DNA of 64,000 bases from assembly GCA_025738555.1 (NCBI GenBank), contig JAOVFP010000001.1, positions 1,798,001-1,862,000 of the forward strand, given 5' to 3'. The notes below the pieces were generated by a model. The model had not been told where the DNA came from, made no database searches, and saw only the letters and a program-made list of their open reading frames with translations. Both the position numbers and the translations under genes were made by a program. Shown one piece after another: positions 1-13,115 of this stretch (position 1 is the stretch's first letter; each line of letters opens with the position of its first letter). The stretch comes from Cyathus striatus (Eukaryota; Basidiomycota; Agaricomycetes; Agaricales; Nidulariaceae).

Positions 1-3000
1 CATACGATGAGGAACGGTATAATGATGTCGTTGAGGCCTGTGCTTTGAGGCCTGACCTTGAGGTACTAGAAGATGGAGATGCAACTGAGATTGGAGCTCG
101 CGGCGTTAATTTGTCTGGTGGACAGAAAGCTCGTGTTGCACTGGCAAGAGCAGTCTACGCTAGGACCAAGTATGTTCTTCTAGACGATCCTTTAAGTGCG
201 GTGGATAGCCATACTGCAAGGTTCTTGTATGAAAAACTGTTGCTCGGACCCTTGTTGGCTGGACGGACTGTGGTACGTGGAGCTGCTTTGCCTTTTCATT
301 GATACATTCTGATCCAGTTGTAGATTCTCGTCACTCACCATGTAGAGCTTGTTCTTCCTGGTGCATATTATCTTGTTCGTATGCTTGATGGCCGTATCGA
401 TACCCAGGGCACAATTGCAGAGCTTCGATTAAGAGGTGTACTTGACGATATTTCACATGACGTGGATTCAGACACTGCTGAAAAGGAAAAGGAAGTTGAA
501 AGGGAGGTGGCTGCTGTTGAAGAGACAGGAAATCCTCTTGTTAGAAGCAAAAACCCTAGAAAGCTTGTCAGGGATGAGCATCGCGAAGAAGGACGCGTCA
601 AGTGGATAATATACAAGAGCTACCTCAAAGCATCGTGAGTTTATTGCGTACCGTACGACATGATTGTTGACAATTGTGTTCAGCTCGTATTGGGTCTGGT
701 GTTTTCTACTCTTCCTTGTGTTCATCAACCAATTGGTTGGTGTATCCGAGAAGTTCTGGATTAAGACGTGGGGTGACGCGTACCCGAAGCGAGATGGCTT
801 AACTGAAACATATACATATAATTTATTCGCCACACCTAAACTTGAGGTTTCGGCGGACGGTGACTTCTATCATCAGAGTCATTATCAGCAGGTCCTTCCC
901 CATATCACTGCAATGAAAACTCCACTCTTTGGAATTGTTCTTCCTAGCGCAAGTGATCATCCGTTGTTCTATGTCAGCATTTATGCCGCCATTGGCATTG
1001 GCGGTGTACTCGTAAATGTGTTATCAGTTACTGCGCAATATACCGGGGCTCTTCGGGCATCGAAGAAGCTATTCAGGTGTTATTTACTTGTTTCTGATTA
1101 ATCCATTAAATTAACTTTGAATCTCAGGCAGCTTCTTGTAACAGTTGTGCACGCAACTTTTAGGTTCCACGATACCACTCCTCAAGGTTAGCTGAACCCA
1201 TGTCATATTTTAATCATACATTGTTCTTAAATATGATTTAGGTCGTATGATGAACCGATTCGGAAAGGTATGGATTCTTTTGGTATATATTTGTTGTCTA
1301 CTTACTAGCAGCATCTAGGACATCGAAACAATCGATACATCACTTGCTGGATCTCTTCAGTCCGTGAATTCTTCTCTCGCCGGATTCTTCGCTTCGATAC
1401 TCACAGTAGCGTATGTTACACGCCTCATTTCGTGCGCCATTAGCTAACCGCTCTCAAGGATTGTATTCCCGTACTTCCTCATTCCGGCGTTCTTCATCGG
1501 CTTAGCTTATCGCGAGCTTGCGATTGGATATCTCAATACTGGTCGTGATCTTCGTCGCATGGAGTCCAACACCCGTTCTCCCATTTACTCTGACTTTGGC
1601 GAATTGCTGGAAGGAATAGTTACCGTCAGAGCATTCTCTGCAGAAAGGCGTTTTCTGAACAACCTACACTTGAAAATTGACAATACCACCAAGGTAAATC
1701 ATGCATAAAATCTGTTGACCGTAACTCACTGATGTCCTAGATGTGGTACATGTTCTGGATGACAAACCGATGGCTACTTCTTAACTTTGATGTGCTTGGT
1801 GCTATAGCTGTCCTAATTACCACTGTGTTCTCCATTGCCACTCTAAGTAACAGTGCGGGTCTTGCTGGAGTTTGTATAACAAGTGCTATGGCCTTTACAC
1901 AAGCTGTTTACTGGGCTTGTCGTTACTGGACGACTCTGGAACTAGACCTGAAGTAAGTGTGATGTATCTCCGCTCCTAGGATTTTACTTATCATTTTGTT
2001 AGTTCAGTTGAGCGTGTTGTTGAATAGTAATTTTCCTCGCTATCCAGTCGCAGTACTGTTATTCATTATTCGACAGTTTAGATCTCCCTCAAGAACCCCC
2101 CGCCATCATCGAATAGAACCGTACTCCTGCTTACTGGCCTTCAAGTTCCAACAAAGAAGCACTAATCTCAGTAGAGAATCTCGTCTTGAAGTATTCTCCC
2201 GACCTTCCTGCAGTAATTCAAGACGTATCTTTCACTTTGAAAGCCGGAGAGCGTGTTGGCCTTATAGGTCGTACTGGTGGGTGTTATGCAGGTATTCTTT
2301 TTGTATATAACGTTTATCTCATTCTTAGGAAGCGGAAAGTCCACCTTGGCAATGAGCATCCTGCGCTTTGTAAGTCCTGTACCATCTCTAATAAATTACT
2401 TTTCTTAGCCGAGTTGATCTTAGGTTGACCCCAGCAGTGGACGTATTGTCATTGATGGCATTGATATATCTACCATTGGCGTTCACGATCTCCGTTCAAA
2501 ATTGGTGGGTTTATTATGCTCAGTACATGTCGACTTTTCTAACACTTTTTATTAGACCTTTATTCCTCAAGTATGGATCTATGTTCATTGTTATTGTAAT
2601 AAGCGTGTACTAATAATATTCTGCAGGATGCTACTCTATTCTCCGGTACTTTGAGGGATAATCTTGATCCATTCGGTATATTCATTCCATCTGACATATC
2701 TCCGATCTTAACTCCTCGTTAGGAGAACACGAAGACAGCGAGTGTCTTGATGTACTCTATCGCGTCCACTTGATCAACCCCAGTACCAATGCTATTGAAC
2801 GTGAACCTCGTGATCTTGCCTCGGAACCCTTCAGTGGCGCTGATCACGAAAGTACTGTTGATACGATCTCTACGACTGTAACAGAAGTCGAAGGAAAGAC
2901 AACAATTAGCCTCGATTCGCAGGTGTCTGCTGGAGGCACCAACTTCTCACAAGGACAGAGACAGCTCATTGCCATGGCACGGGCCCTTTTGCGACGCAGT

Positions 3001-3409
3001 TCTATTATCGTTCTTGATGAAGCTACGAGTAGTATTGACTTTTCTACTGATGCAAAGATTCAAACTGCTATTCGTGAAGAGTTTAAAGAGTCATTACTCT
3101 TGACAGGTATAATTCTTTCTATAGTATTGGTGTTTCTCATATTGAGATTCTCAATTTAGTTGCGCATCGCCTACATACTATTATCGACTATGACCGACTT
3201 ATTGTTCTTGACAGGGGACAGGTTCGTCCTCTCACGACTGACATATGTTTCCTATTGGCACTAAATTTATTATTTGGCAGATTGCTGAATTTGACACGCC
3301 GTGGAACTTGCTACAAAAAGAGGATGGAATTTTCCGCACTATGTGCCTCAAGAGCGGCCAATATAGCGAACTGGAAGAAACAGCTAAAAAAATGACTGAG
3401 AAGAATTAG
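1..3409 (+). CDS. MRP/YCF1-type ABC transporter, C-terminal half (5' end outside window)
   Basis: An integral-membrane ABC exporter of the multidrug-resistance-associated (ABCC) type, which couples ATP hydrolysis to export of conjugates or drugs. The window starts inside nucleotide-binding domain 1: signature LSGGQ near 112-126, Walker B VLLDDP near 174-190, H-loop LVTHH at about 327-341. A charged linker follows at 470-600, then the second membrane domain (684-1950), then NBD2 with Walker A GRTGSGKST split by the intron at 2277-2328, Q-loop near 2560, signature NFSQGQ near 2940, Walker [11 protein letters not shown] near 3005-3030 and H-loop VAHR near 3160. Exons are about 1-272, 324-634, 684-1076, 1128-1186, 1242-1267, 1319-1410, 1459-1693, 1741-1952, 2003-2026, 2077-2276, 2329-2369, 2424-2504, 2556-2570, 2627-2675, 2723-3106, 3160-3221 and 3281-3409; all junctions are GT/AG and in phase. 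One in-frame TAG interrupts exon 10. The substrate cannot be read from the sequence. Confidence 0.93.
2114..2116 (+). other. In-frame TAG stop within the ABC transporter
   Basis: Splicing 2003-2026 to 2077-2276 gives a continuous reading frame through [20 protein letters not shown] and on into the NBD2 lead-in, except for this TAG. Related transporters usually have a small residue such as Ser here. The upstream AG at 2076 is the only acceptor that keeps the conserved residues; using the AG inside the TAG itself would create TAA with the previous exon. It would remove all of NBD2. Confidence 0.8.
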
Positions 3410-3930
3410 CTACATTCTTTACACTCTTTGTATTACTTCATTTTAAATTTTTGTGAATGTTCCTGATAAGCATAACACGGCGTCTACATAACCATGGTTT
3501 AGGCTGTGAGTCGTGACTAGTTCAGCCGGTGGTCGATGAGACACTACAAGGTAGTGTGTGTGGATGTGCAACATAAAGTTACCGTCAATATAACTACTTT
3601 ATTGAAGTAGTTATATTAGTACAATCACTGAACATCGTAAATATGTTCCAAGTACGTTCAGTGCGGGCTCACGTTAACATAATTTATTTCCTGACTGAAC
3701 TCCGCTCCCACTAAGCATCAGCTGCCTTCATTTGTATTGGGGGAGATTGGGGGTTGTCAAACCTAAGACGATACGAAATGAAGTTGACGCGCTACTTATC
3801 ATCATTACCTTGGCGCTACGAAACAGCCAGGTTTGAATTCCCCTAATATTTCCTAGTTTAACTGTAACTGTAAGTAGTTTATTTCAGTTATGCGCTGCAA
3901 GCGAATATTAAGAGTATATTATAATTTATT
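3410..3930. other. Intergenic; perfect 13-bp inverted repeat at 3587-3617
   Basis: No gene is supported. The only structure seen is a perfect hairpin with arms 3587-3599 and 3605-3617 and a 5-nt loop, about 180 bp after the transporter stop. It could affect 3' end formation, or it could be a small repeat remnant. Confidence 0.5.
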
Positions 3931-6600
3931 ATAGCATAATATGTATGATACATAGGCGACTGGTATGCGGACTATAGAATAATGGCCACCGTCACGTCGA
4001 CGAAGTCGATCGGTTTCTTCGCATTCCTTTCACAGCTACAAGCCTTAGCCAAGTGGCAACCATATTATCGACCTTGTGTCGACCACCTTGAGCTACAACG
4101 TTTAAAAGTTTCCTCGAGAGCAAGAAATCTCCCGGGAATAAGATAACCTGCGATTGTAAAGGTAGAATGTCCAGTACGATAGCATTGTCAAAAGTACTTG
4201 AGGCAATGCTCCAGGTGTATGAACGTTCAAAATCGTACAGTAGAAAACGGCGAAGTCGAAAGGAAGGTTGGACTACTTGATACTTCATGACACAAAACAG
4301 CAGAGGAGTCGTCAGCGACGGAGCCTGCAGGGTCGGAGCACATCGAATCCCACCTGTTGCACTATGCTTTCCCCTGTGGCTACAGCTGGCGTACCAGGCT
4401 TCCTCCTTCTGCATCCAGGAATGCTTGAGCAAGGGCAAAGTTACGACAGCATGTATGGGATGTACGCAGTGAAACCGGACATTAAGTTAAACAATATAAT
4501 TTGCAAATATCAGGATAAGTAAAGGCACCAAAAACGATGTTTAAAGTCCTGCTACAAAGAGGATCGAAGCGTCAGATCTCCAACACCTTACTACTGTACG
4601 ACCCCAGAGATAGGGTATGAGGTTGTATGATATGGTAAAACCAGGCTGCGATAACGATGTACGCTGTTGCGGGCCAAAGTGGGCGCACGTGGCAAACTCG
4701 AGCTGGGACACAGGAAGTACGCCATACGATGTTAGGCTGGGAAATGGAACCGTTACGATGAGTGTTAGAGATAAGCTGCGTGTGAAGGTGCTTGAGTACG
4801 AGACGCCACAAGCAATTGAACGGGACACACCATAATCGCATGCTTCTCGATCTCCTACATGATAAAATCTCAAAGTCTAAGTTGCGGACGCCTAGACCAT
4901 TAGCCCGTGTTGGTGTTTGTTGAGAAGGCGTAGGATAAAGACAAGGATTGGTGACAGAACGGCGATAGCGAGAGGTGCATTAAAGGACTCCAGGAAGAAG
5001 GTGCTAAGCCAGATCGACAAACGACCAAAACAGCAATTGAACTAGTCCTTATACGTCAGCTGGGGTTTCTAGTTACCAGTACTAATACGAGCTGATATTC
5101 CCATGTAGATTACAGTAGGATACTCTGGTGCCAGTAAGATGCCAAATACTGAAAGGAGAGGTAGCTTAGGCTTGATGAAACGTTGAGAGCTATCAAAATG
5201 GAAAGTTGATCGTCCAAGACGCAGGGATAACCATACAATCCCCCGGGCGGCATCGCTGTGCAGTACCGCCATCTACTGACGCGGAGGGTCGAGGTAGATT
5301 CTGTCGCGCAAAGATGATAATTGCCTGCCCCTTCCATCCAGGCTCCTTGCTATCAGCCTGTGCCCTCTACTCCATTTAGCCATCTTTATCGTGATGCACC
5401 GTCACCCAGCGCTCCTAGCTTCTCAACCTTCACCTAAGCCCCGGCTGTTGCAGTTGGAAATGCAGGCAAGCGAGAAGGTTGCAAGGTGTCGGATGTGCCA
5501 CATCATAAGGTAGAGTCTTCGTAGAAGGAATGGGTAGGGGCGTGAGATACAGAGGACGTACGCTCAAGGTGAAATGAACAGGACGATCTTCGGGTAGCAT
5601 GGAATGGGGAAACTGGTAATGTACAAAGTAAAAGCGTGAACGGCGAGGAAGAGAAACCGACTAGTGACGCATGAAGCCTGAACGTTCGGATGCCCGCATA
5701 TGTGATTCTATGCGCTCTGCGCCCGAAGATTGGCAGAAACCGTCAGTCATCCCTGTGAGAGAAGATGAGAAATTGAAGAGAGGTGTTGAAAGGTACATAC
5801 CACTTCTACCCCAACCAGTCAATATCCTCCTTCATCCCCATAGGCAACAAAGAAAACGCCATGGTAGACATCCCGTACTAGTACACTGCACCTTGCCAGA
5901 CATTGTATGATGAGGCTGACGTAGACATCGAGGGTTGCGGGCCAAGCGGGTGTATGAGGTGCTAATTCGAACCGTCGAGCCATATAGGATGCCAGTGCTG
6001 GATCAAAAGCAAGCAATCTGCCCTTTGCTAGTGGTAGAGTTGGTATTGCAGTACCAGCCGCTACCGTAGATGTCGATGTCGATTCCGCTGCGCATGAACG
6101 ACCACAACCCACTTCCCCTGCCCCGATACCGGCATGGACCCTCTACACTCGCTCCGTTCCGACAACCCGGTACCCAGCATCCTCTTCATCAATACCAGAA
6201 GTGCCACGTCATCGGCACAAATCCTCATGGATGGGCAAGTGGGAGTTTACGACACGGAGGACATAGGCTCATGGTGGGTGATGGATGTAGTAATCGTATA
6301 GACGAGCATGGGGTGCGGTGAAATAGGAAATCGCTGAGGTACTGAAATCGATGTGCGAGTGGTGATGGAGAGGTGTCAACAAACGATCGCCAGAAAAGAT
6401 CAGCTTGAAGGTTCGGATGGTTGTAGATACACTCTTTCTGCACGAGAAGAACGGCGCCTGCAGTCCCTGTGAGAGAAATGAGATGAAGGCGAAGAAAAAG
6501 TGTTATATGGCACATACGGTTCGCATAGAATAGGTGTCTCCAAAGCGTGTCAGTAGGTAATACAATATAATAACTATGTTTTTGGCTTCTTCCTGGCATT
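3925..6600 (-). pseudogene. Unrecognised minus-strand gene family, copy 1 (degenerate, with a second partial 5' unit)
   Basis: I do not recognise this family. It was found because it aligns in blocks with 10,574-13,115. Shared blocks are the 3' end after a minus-strand AATAAA (3925-3930 versus 10,574-10,579), the segment at 3945-4060 versus 10,600-10,680, a block at 4100-4220 versus 10,700-10,810, and a block at 4740-4830 versus 11,340-11,430. A conserved 5' intron occurs three times: 5738-5800, 6455-6530 and 12,655-12,728, with donor GTATGTGCC or GTATGTACC and acceptor TCACAG followed by GGA or GAA. This suggests two head-to-tail units here plus one in copy 2. Reading frames are broken between blocks, so a complete protein could not be assembled. 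An NB-ARC fragment abuts the 5' end at about 6590. Confidence 0.4.
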
Positions 6601-7249
6601 CACTAGAATTTTTATCCAAACCACTAGCTTTGAACAGTAATTCAATAGCTGAAGATTCTGTCATTTCTGTTACTTCCAATGAATTTTTAGGATTAACAAC
6701 TCTTCTATGAGCTGGGTTTCTGCTTGTAATTAAAATATGACCTGTATTTCCTGGTGGAAGATATTTGTCAATCAAATCTGGTGACCCATCAGCATTATCA
6801 AAGACCATAAGCCACTCAGACTTGAGGGAAGAGATCAAATTTAAAACAGTAGCTGCAGAAAAAGAATTTGATGGCATCTTGAAATTATTAATAATTTTAT
6901 AAATGTCTTTGAGACTTTGAATCAGAGTATGCTCAGAAGTTGCATCAATCCAGAATATATGAGAATATCTAACAATTTGTTCATACATCTTTCAATAAAA
7001 TTAGATGAACACCCACTGATCATTCTTTTCATCTGTAAATTTGAGACATATCTGAGTCTTTCCAATTCCACCCATTCCATAAAGTAGAAACATTTTCCTT
7101 TCTGATTTTCCATTGCTAATCTTATTTTTAAAATGTTCATGCAGTTTTTCAAGGTAAAATTCTTGTCCTGTGAAATTTTGAGACACACAAGGCATGGTGT
7201 CATGAATTGGAGAGTGTAGTTCATTTTTAATATTGTTGGTGAGATGCAC
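6590..7249 (-). pseudogene. NB-ARC (NLR-type NTPase) fragment, broken
   Basis: NB-ARC domains are the ATP-binding switch of NLR-like signalling proteins, which are numerous in basidiomycetes. Going down the minus strand: an N-terminal FTGQEFYLEKL motif, a P-loop GMGGIGKTQ (near 7075), a join broken by stops at about 6990-7015, then FWIDATSE, kinase-2 WLMVFDNADG (near 6800) and an RNBS-B-like ILITSRNP (near 6720), ending shortly after the GLDKNSSE segment. No ARC2, repeat domain or N-terminal effector domain is present. The 27 nt between the two open frames is too short for a normal intron, so a frameshift or decay is likelier. It is AT-rich and CpG-poor, unlike the flanks, and joins directly to the 5' end of gene-family copy 1. 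Confidence 0.8.
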
Positions 7250-10200
7250 CGACTATAATATATAGTACTCAGATATTTATGCAGTACTTGAATATTGAGA
7301 AAGAATTAATTGTTATATCTGTTAAGTTAAGTTGTTTAATTGTGAAATCATGAGCCTCGTTAAATGAGCCAGAAGACATATTGTGGGTAGATACTGGGTT
7401 TGACTGAAGTAATTGATGGGGTGTGTCGGTTGACGGATGGCGCGAAGGAAACACCATGAATGATTTTATAACTTTGGACAAATATCTATCTTTATACATC
7501 ATTGGTGTGATAGACATTGAATGACAACATATGACAACTGACACTACTTGTGCTATTTGTAGTTACCCAATTTTAGCTCAATTGAGTGACTCATGATAGC
7601 AAATTTCCCTGTGCAACTGCGGACCTAACTTTTTTCATAGTACGGAAGTCAGTGTTTGGGAGTAGTCGGTTGACAGTTGGCAATTCTCCGTATTCATATT
7701 CATTTATGTCTGCACCTAGACACGTGAGTAAGTGATGGACAGACATCTATATATGAGCTGATAAGCACACGGTAATCTATAGTAACATGAGTTCAGTACT
7801 ATATAAATAGAGATGAATCCATAAGAAGGCGGATGGACGTGAGGTGCATGTATGACCAAGCAGAAATGGCATGAATAACGGCTAATAAAACTAAAATAAA
7901 GTATGCGACGGAGCTATAAAATTTGGATAGATAGCTTCCAACTAGATACCAATCGGGTTCGGATGACAAGGGAAGGACGGACGCAGGATAGTTATACGAA
8001 ACATAAATGAGATAGAATAAAATCAACGTGTAGTTCGGTTATCCACCTGACGAATCCCATAAAGAAGTGCAGGACCCTGTCCAGATTCCAGAACAGCCTT
8101 GATTAAGCGGAAAACCAAGCTGAGTGAGTACATCTAAAACCAACGCCCACGCACAATAAATATGAGTGTGCTGCACTGAAGTTTGAATTCTAACAACTAC
8201 GAGAAGGGAGAGTTGCCACTTGATTGCCACAGTTAGTTGTTGATGGCAAATAGAAGGGTTCACGTAGAGCGCTAAGCAGAGGCCAGAATGCCGTCTAAGA
8301 TGTGATTGTAGAGAAAGCTTGGAGATGTGATGTAGATGCAAGACAGTGAAGTGAAATGTGATAGGTTGAGGTAAACCATAGAAAGGCTGTGTAGAACAAA
8401 AACACACACCCTCTCGTATGCAGAAACGTAACAGTGTTTTCTCCAGAAAAGTCACATTGGTCCCGCCTTGCTACACCCCTAGCAAAAGGACCAAGGTATC
8501 CTTCTCATCTTAACGCATCCCAAACTCTTTCCGACAGCCTCTGTTGCATAGCGATTATGTCATCCAGAAGCCTTTTCTTATAAGTTGTTCCTAATATGAA
8601 ACATCTGCGTTGACGGCCGTCGAGAGCGAGCGCTGAGGCCTGAGGCCTTGAGGGGTCCCATTTCCCCATGCATCCTTCGAGTAGTGGATAACCAGGTAAC
8701 AAGAACCAGGTTCGACTGTGTAGGTGAATCGTGTCGAATCTGACAGTCAAATTTTTGCCAATAATATGTAGAGAGATGATGAGCGACCTGAATCATTTCC
8801 ATCATCGTCAAGTTAAAAACACTGCAAACGAAGAACAGGAGAGCGTGTGAGCTATTCGATGTTATTTATCGTTCTTATCTTATCAGCCGTACTTATCTCC
8901 AGCCAACTCCTGCGGAGTCTCTAGACTGTAGTGACACGGTAATACCAGATCTACATCGAAGAAACATTGATCCTGAGTACCGGTGTCTGAAAGCGCCTGC
9001 AAGCTATAAAATCTGAGTAGAAGTGTAGATATACACGATTGATGCATCATGGCTGTGTCACTTTGGTGTCAGTGACAGTATGCGAATGTCCGCGTTATCG
9101 ACACCCATCTTAGAAGTTATATACTTACACCTCGTATAGCTGATTAGCAGGCATAAAAGTGCCTATCTTAAATTTAACATAGTGTAAGCAGTTCATTTTA
9201 CAGCGTTACAGGCGATTGTGAGGTATTAGCAGAACATATTCCCACTACCTTTTAAGGTAGTTGGGTTATGGGGACCTTTGGATTACCGTATAAGTCAATT
9301 TGTGGATCGCGGTCGGGATCTCACTTTCTGGCGATATGATTGGTCAAAGCCCATTTACGCTCCATGATTGGTTGGTCAATCGATCACTTATGACATTCTG
9401 TGACAGAGGGCGATTGTAAATACTGATTTTCTCTTATTCAGTTTACTTGCCTTGTGACATTGTGTGACAAATGGTACATTCTCTCCCTCGTCGTCCCCCC
9501 CTCGTTGTCGTCCACCCTCGTTGTTGTACCACCCTTGTCGTCATTTCTGCCCTCTCGTCGTTGTCTTCACCCTGGTCACAGTCCTCACGTCCTTTTAACT
9601 AACCCTCGAGGCCTCGGCCTCAGCTATCAGGATGTGTGCTCGTCGGTGTCTCTTGTCGTAGTTCTCTGTTCTCACATTGGTTTTTTTGGTAAGTTCTAAT
9701 GTCTCGTATCATCTTCGTGTCAACGTTAATTCTTAGATTTAGCCACCATTTACTATCGGAGAACCAATCTAGAACATTGGAAATGGAGTCGTTTTGCATG
9801 CTGAGTTTAAGAAGGGGGATTATGATTATGTATATTGGTTCTTGCGTTTGTATCCTCTTTCCCTGCATATTCCCTCAAAGTCTCATTAATCATTATCTGT
9901 GGCATTTTTGAACTGTGCAACTCCACCACCACTACCATCCTCACTACCTCAACAATGACTCAACACGCTGTCTCCATCCCCACATCCACACCACCACCAT
10001 CCTCACTTATATCGTCATCATAGTCATGTCGGGACATTCAACTTTGTACGTTGACATTACTAGTTCGAATAATTGATAGAGGAGCATGATCATACTCATA
10101 ATAAGTCCGTTTGTTCTCTCCACCCTATTGTCTATTTCTTTTCTAACATTTTCTTCTCTTCTTTTACTCCTTACTTTTCTGCCTTTCCACCTCGAAACGG

Positions 10201-10573
10201 AAACATACCTTTTCCACTTCCCTGCCATCCCCCTCAGGCATCTCCTCGAACTCTTCCATCATCGAAAACGGCGTTCGCCAAGTTCATATCTCTCCATATC
10301 TATGTTTATGCTTGTGCTTAGGACAGTAGCCAGGGATGGTTTGGGTCGGGATGGTATGAGAATGGGAAACTTTGTTTTGGTACAAGTCGTCGGGAGAGGG
10401 AACATCGCATGGATGTGTATTGTTTGTAACAGGCCAACTTGACAAATATAGAGTGCTTGTGACTGGTTCTAAGTTAGAGGATATCATTAGAATTCGAGAG
10501 TGTTATAAATGACTATCGTGCTGGTCTATTAAAGGAAGAGGTAGTGGGCCCTGCCGCTTGTCGGCCCTATTTC
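7250..10573. other. Long intergenic stretch without a supported gene
   Basis: Both strands were read. Short open frames exist, for example 8505-8750 minus (80 residues, ending WDALR) and 8039-8455 minus, but none shows a recognisable motif, intron signals or a paralogue in the window, so none is called. 9480-9570 is a CTCGTCGT-rich simple-sequence patch, and 10,090-10,260 is pyrimidine-rich. CpG is common here, in contrast to everything right of 13,491. Confidence 0.5.
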
Positions 10574-13115
10574 TTTATTAATATTATTATAACATACTAT
10601 TCATGATACATAGGCGACTGGCGTGCGGACTACAGAATAATCTTTCATTCCCGCTACAAGGCCTAGTCAAGTGCCAAGCACATGAAAATGTGTCTGGTAA
10701 GTGTCCTCGAGCACGAGAACTTCCCGTGAATCGATGGTCTGCGATAGAGAAGGTGGACTGTCCAGCAAGATAGCGTTGTCAGAAATAGAGGCAACGCTTC
10801 AGGTGTCCTGGAAACGAAAAGGCAATGAGGCACCAAGACTATCAGCAGAAGAGACATCGTAGCATTGTGAAGTTTGAGGCCATCTCATATGATCTTATGC
10901 CCTTCGCTGTAGCAGCAACTAGCGTCCCTATCACCCCTCATCCACTTCATAACCCAGCGAGAGCTTGAAGGAGGGTTCACACACACACACATTATGATAT
11001 TGATCTTCCACGTGCGATGCAGCTTCTGTGAATCTGCGGTGGGGTCATGAAATGTACAGCAGCCGATGTACGTTACTTAAAGTGGCAGGGGGGATGGCTA
11101 TGAGGTACGTGAGGTGAGGAGCGTTCTGTGAGGAGGATTGAGGTACCAGATCTCAGACCCATCATCAGCGTATGACCGAGGTCCTGTTGTAAGATGACGT
11201 GGATGAAGGCTGTGATAACGGTGCGGGTAGCTGCAGATGAGAGGTCCTTAGAGCGGAGAGCAGTCGAGAGGTGTAGACGCTTAGAAGAAGCTGAGGAGAT
11301 GGAAGGTGCCCGGTGTGATGTGGGTGGGCCAGTGCCATCGTGATTAATAAGCGTTAGAGATAACCTAAATTGGGATGAACACCAGAACGAGACGTTGCAA
11401 GCTATTGAACGGAACATACCCAAATTACACGAAACACCCCCCTCGTTCATCCCACCTCTATTCTTCATCCGCCGCTATGTTGCTCCCAGGCCGAGGTTAT
11501 AGAAGTCCTGTCCGTTCCTGACTATACGCCCGTGAAGAGGACTAGGGATTAGGATGAAAGTGATGGGCGGAGGGGCAGGCAACGTAGACGTTTGTCCTTT
11601 CAGAACGACGAAAACGAGAGACGGCACAAACAGGAGCGTATTGCCAAGCCAGTTTGGTAAGTGACCATACGCGCAGTCAAATTACGGGAGCTGGGCTAGC
11701 TGGGAGACACCATGCAACATTGTGCAAGAAGTCGATCTAATGTGGCATACAGCATAGTCCTATTTCGCCTATCAGATCGACTCCTCACCCAACATCAGTA
11801 AAGACCAGGAACAGAGAAGGAAGAACGCACCTTCTTAACTTGCGCTGGTTGTCTCCTCTTCCCTCTCTCTAGTCTCCCAACAAACTGGTGCTCCTATATA
11901 GTCCGCAGTAGATGATACTCTGGCGAAAGTAGGCTGTGGAACGCTGTATGTTTGATTGTGTAGGTAGCGGTGACTAACCGAAACGTTGAGGGCAGTGAGA
12001 TTCGAGCTGTGGGTAGATGCTGGAGAATATAAGAGGTTCTAAGGGTGGAATGTCGAGCGCAAGCGCATATGAATGCATAACCGAGTATCGAAGACCCAAA
12101 AGGCGCCGCGATAACCACATTTTCCTACTCGGCGAGTCGTTCTCGCAGTACCCCCTATTGACGTAGCGAGTCGATGTTGAATCGGCCTGCCAACTGCCTC
12201 CCTCCGTGGTATCAGTACGCGCCCTCTGCACTCCGGGTATATCTCCCTCGACCAAGAACCTCAATCTTGACCAGCTTGCTCACTGCCTCCCCCTCTCATA
12301 CCAGTGTCACGGCGCGCCCTCCACGCTCTGGCTATGTCTCCCACCTCCCACGATATCCCCACCACCAAGAACCACAATCGTGGGCCCAAGCCCCGTCTTC
12401 GTCGCTCATTGTGGTCACATCGAGTACAAGAAGGCTGCGGAAAAGAGACGTTGTATGTGCCACGTCATCAGGCCGAGTTGTCGCAGAAGGGGCGGGTGGG
12501 GTGTGGGACAGGGAGGACGTGGACTCGTGCTAGGAAATAGAGCTAGTAGCCACGATAGGCTTTGTGTACAGTGGAAATGGAACATCTTGGAGGTGTAGAG
12601 TCGAAGTGTGCATGTAAGCAGTAGCCGAGAAGGGCTCGTTCTGCACGAGAATGGCGTACACCGTCAGCTATTCCTGTGAGATTGGATGAGAAGAAAGCAA
12701 AGAAGGCTGTTGTAAGGCACATACGGTGACTGACACACAAGGGCTATCCCCAACAAACACCTCTATCCCGCTCCCGCTCCCGCTGCCTCCTTTCTCTGCG
12801 AAATCCCTCTCTCCTTCTGACTTGACGCCCGCAGCGGATGCTTCAAAGTCGCATGAATAGGAATACCCATCCATCTCTTGAGTCGTGGCTGAAGAACCGT
12901 GTTGTGGTCTATGGGGAGCATCCAGGAGTAAGGTGCACAACGTGTAATTTTATACGTTCAGATTGCACGCCAAGGTCATTGAGATAGTCCAGTGCACGGA
13001 TAAGTGGGTGCGACTGTGGGGGATGTGGTGTCTGCATCTGTAGTGAGGGATTGGCTTCAGGATATCCAAGCGAATCGAGCATTAGTAGACGACACGATTG
13101 ACGATAACGAAGCAC
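10574..13115 (-). pseudogene. Unrecognised minus-strand gene family, copy 2
   Basis: This is the second, better-preserved copy of the family at 3925-6600. The most 5' open segment (13,115-12,909) is followed in another frame by a Gly/Ser-rich segment ending near 12,735, then the family intron 12,668-12,732 (GTATGTGCC...TCACAG) and a short exon with a TVYAILVQNE-like run ending in a stop near 12,545. A longer open run at 11,468-11,073 and the 3'-terminal block at 10,857-10,663 match copy 1. The minus-strand AATAAA at 10,574-10,579 fits the 3' end. I could not assemble one continuous protein, so it may be decayed or have more introns than I could place. Function unknown. Confidence 0.4.

Noticed and set aside
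6070..6321. + strand frame over gene-family copy 1
   Set aside because: Opposite strand to the conserved intron and polyadenylation signals, so most likely a shadow frame.
8505..8750. 80-residue minus-strand frame ending RLSERVWDALR
   Set aside because: Plausible composition but no start context, exon partners or known motif; left uncalled.
10086..10442. 118-residue + strand frame with a hydrophobic N-terminus
   Set aside because: The hydrophobic run comes from a pyrimidine-rich stretch; no paralogue, motif or splice support.
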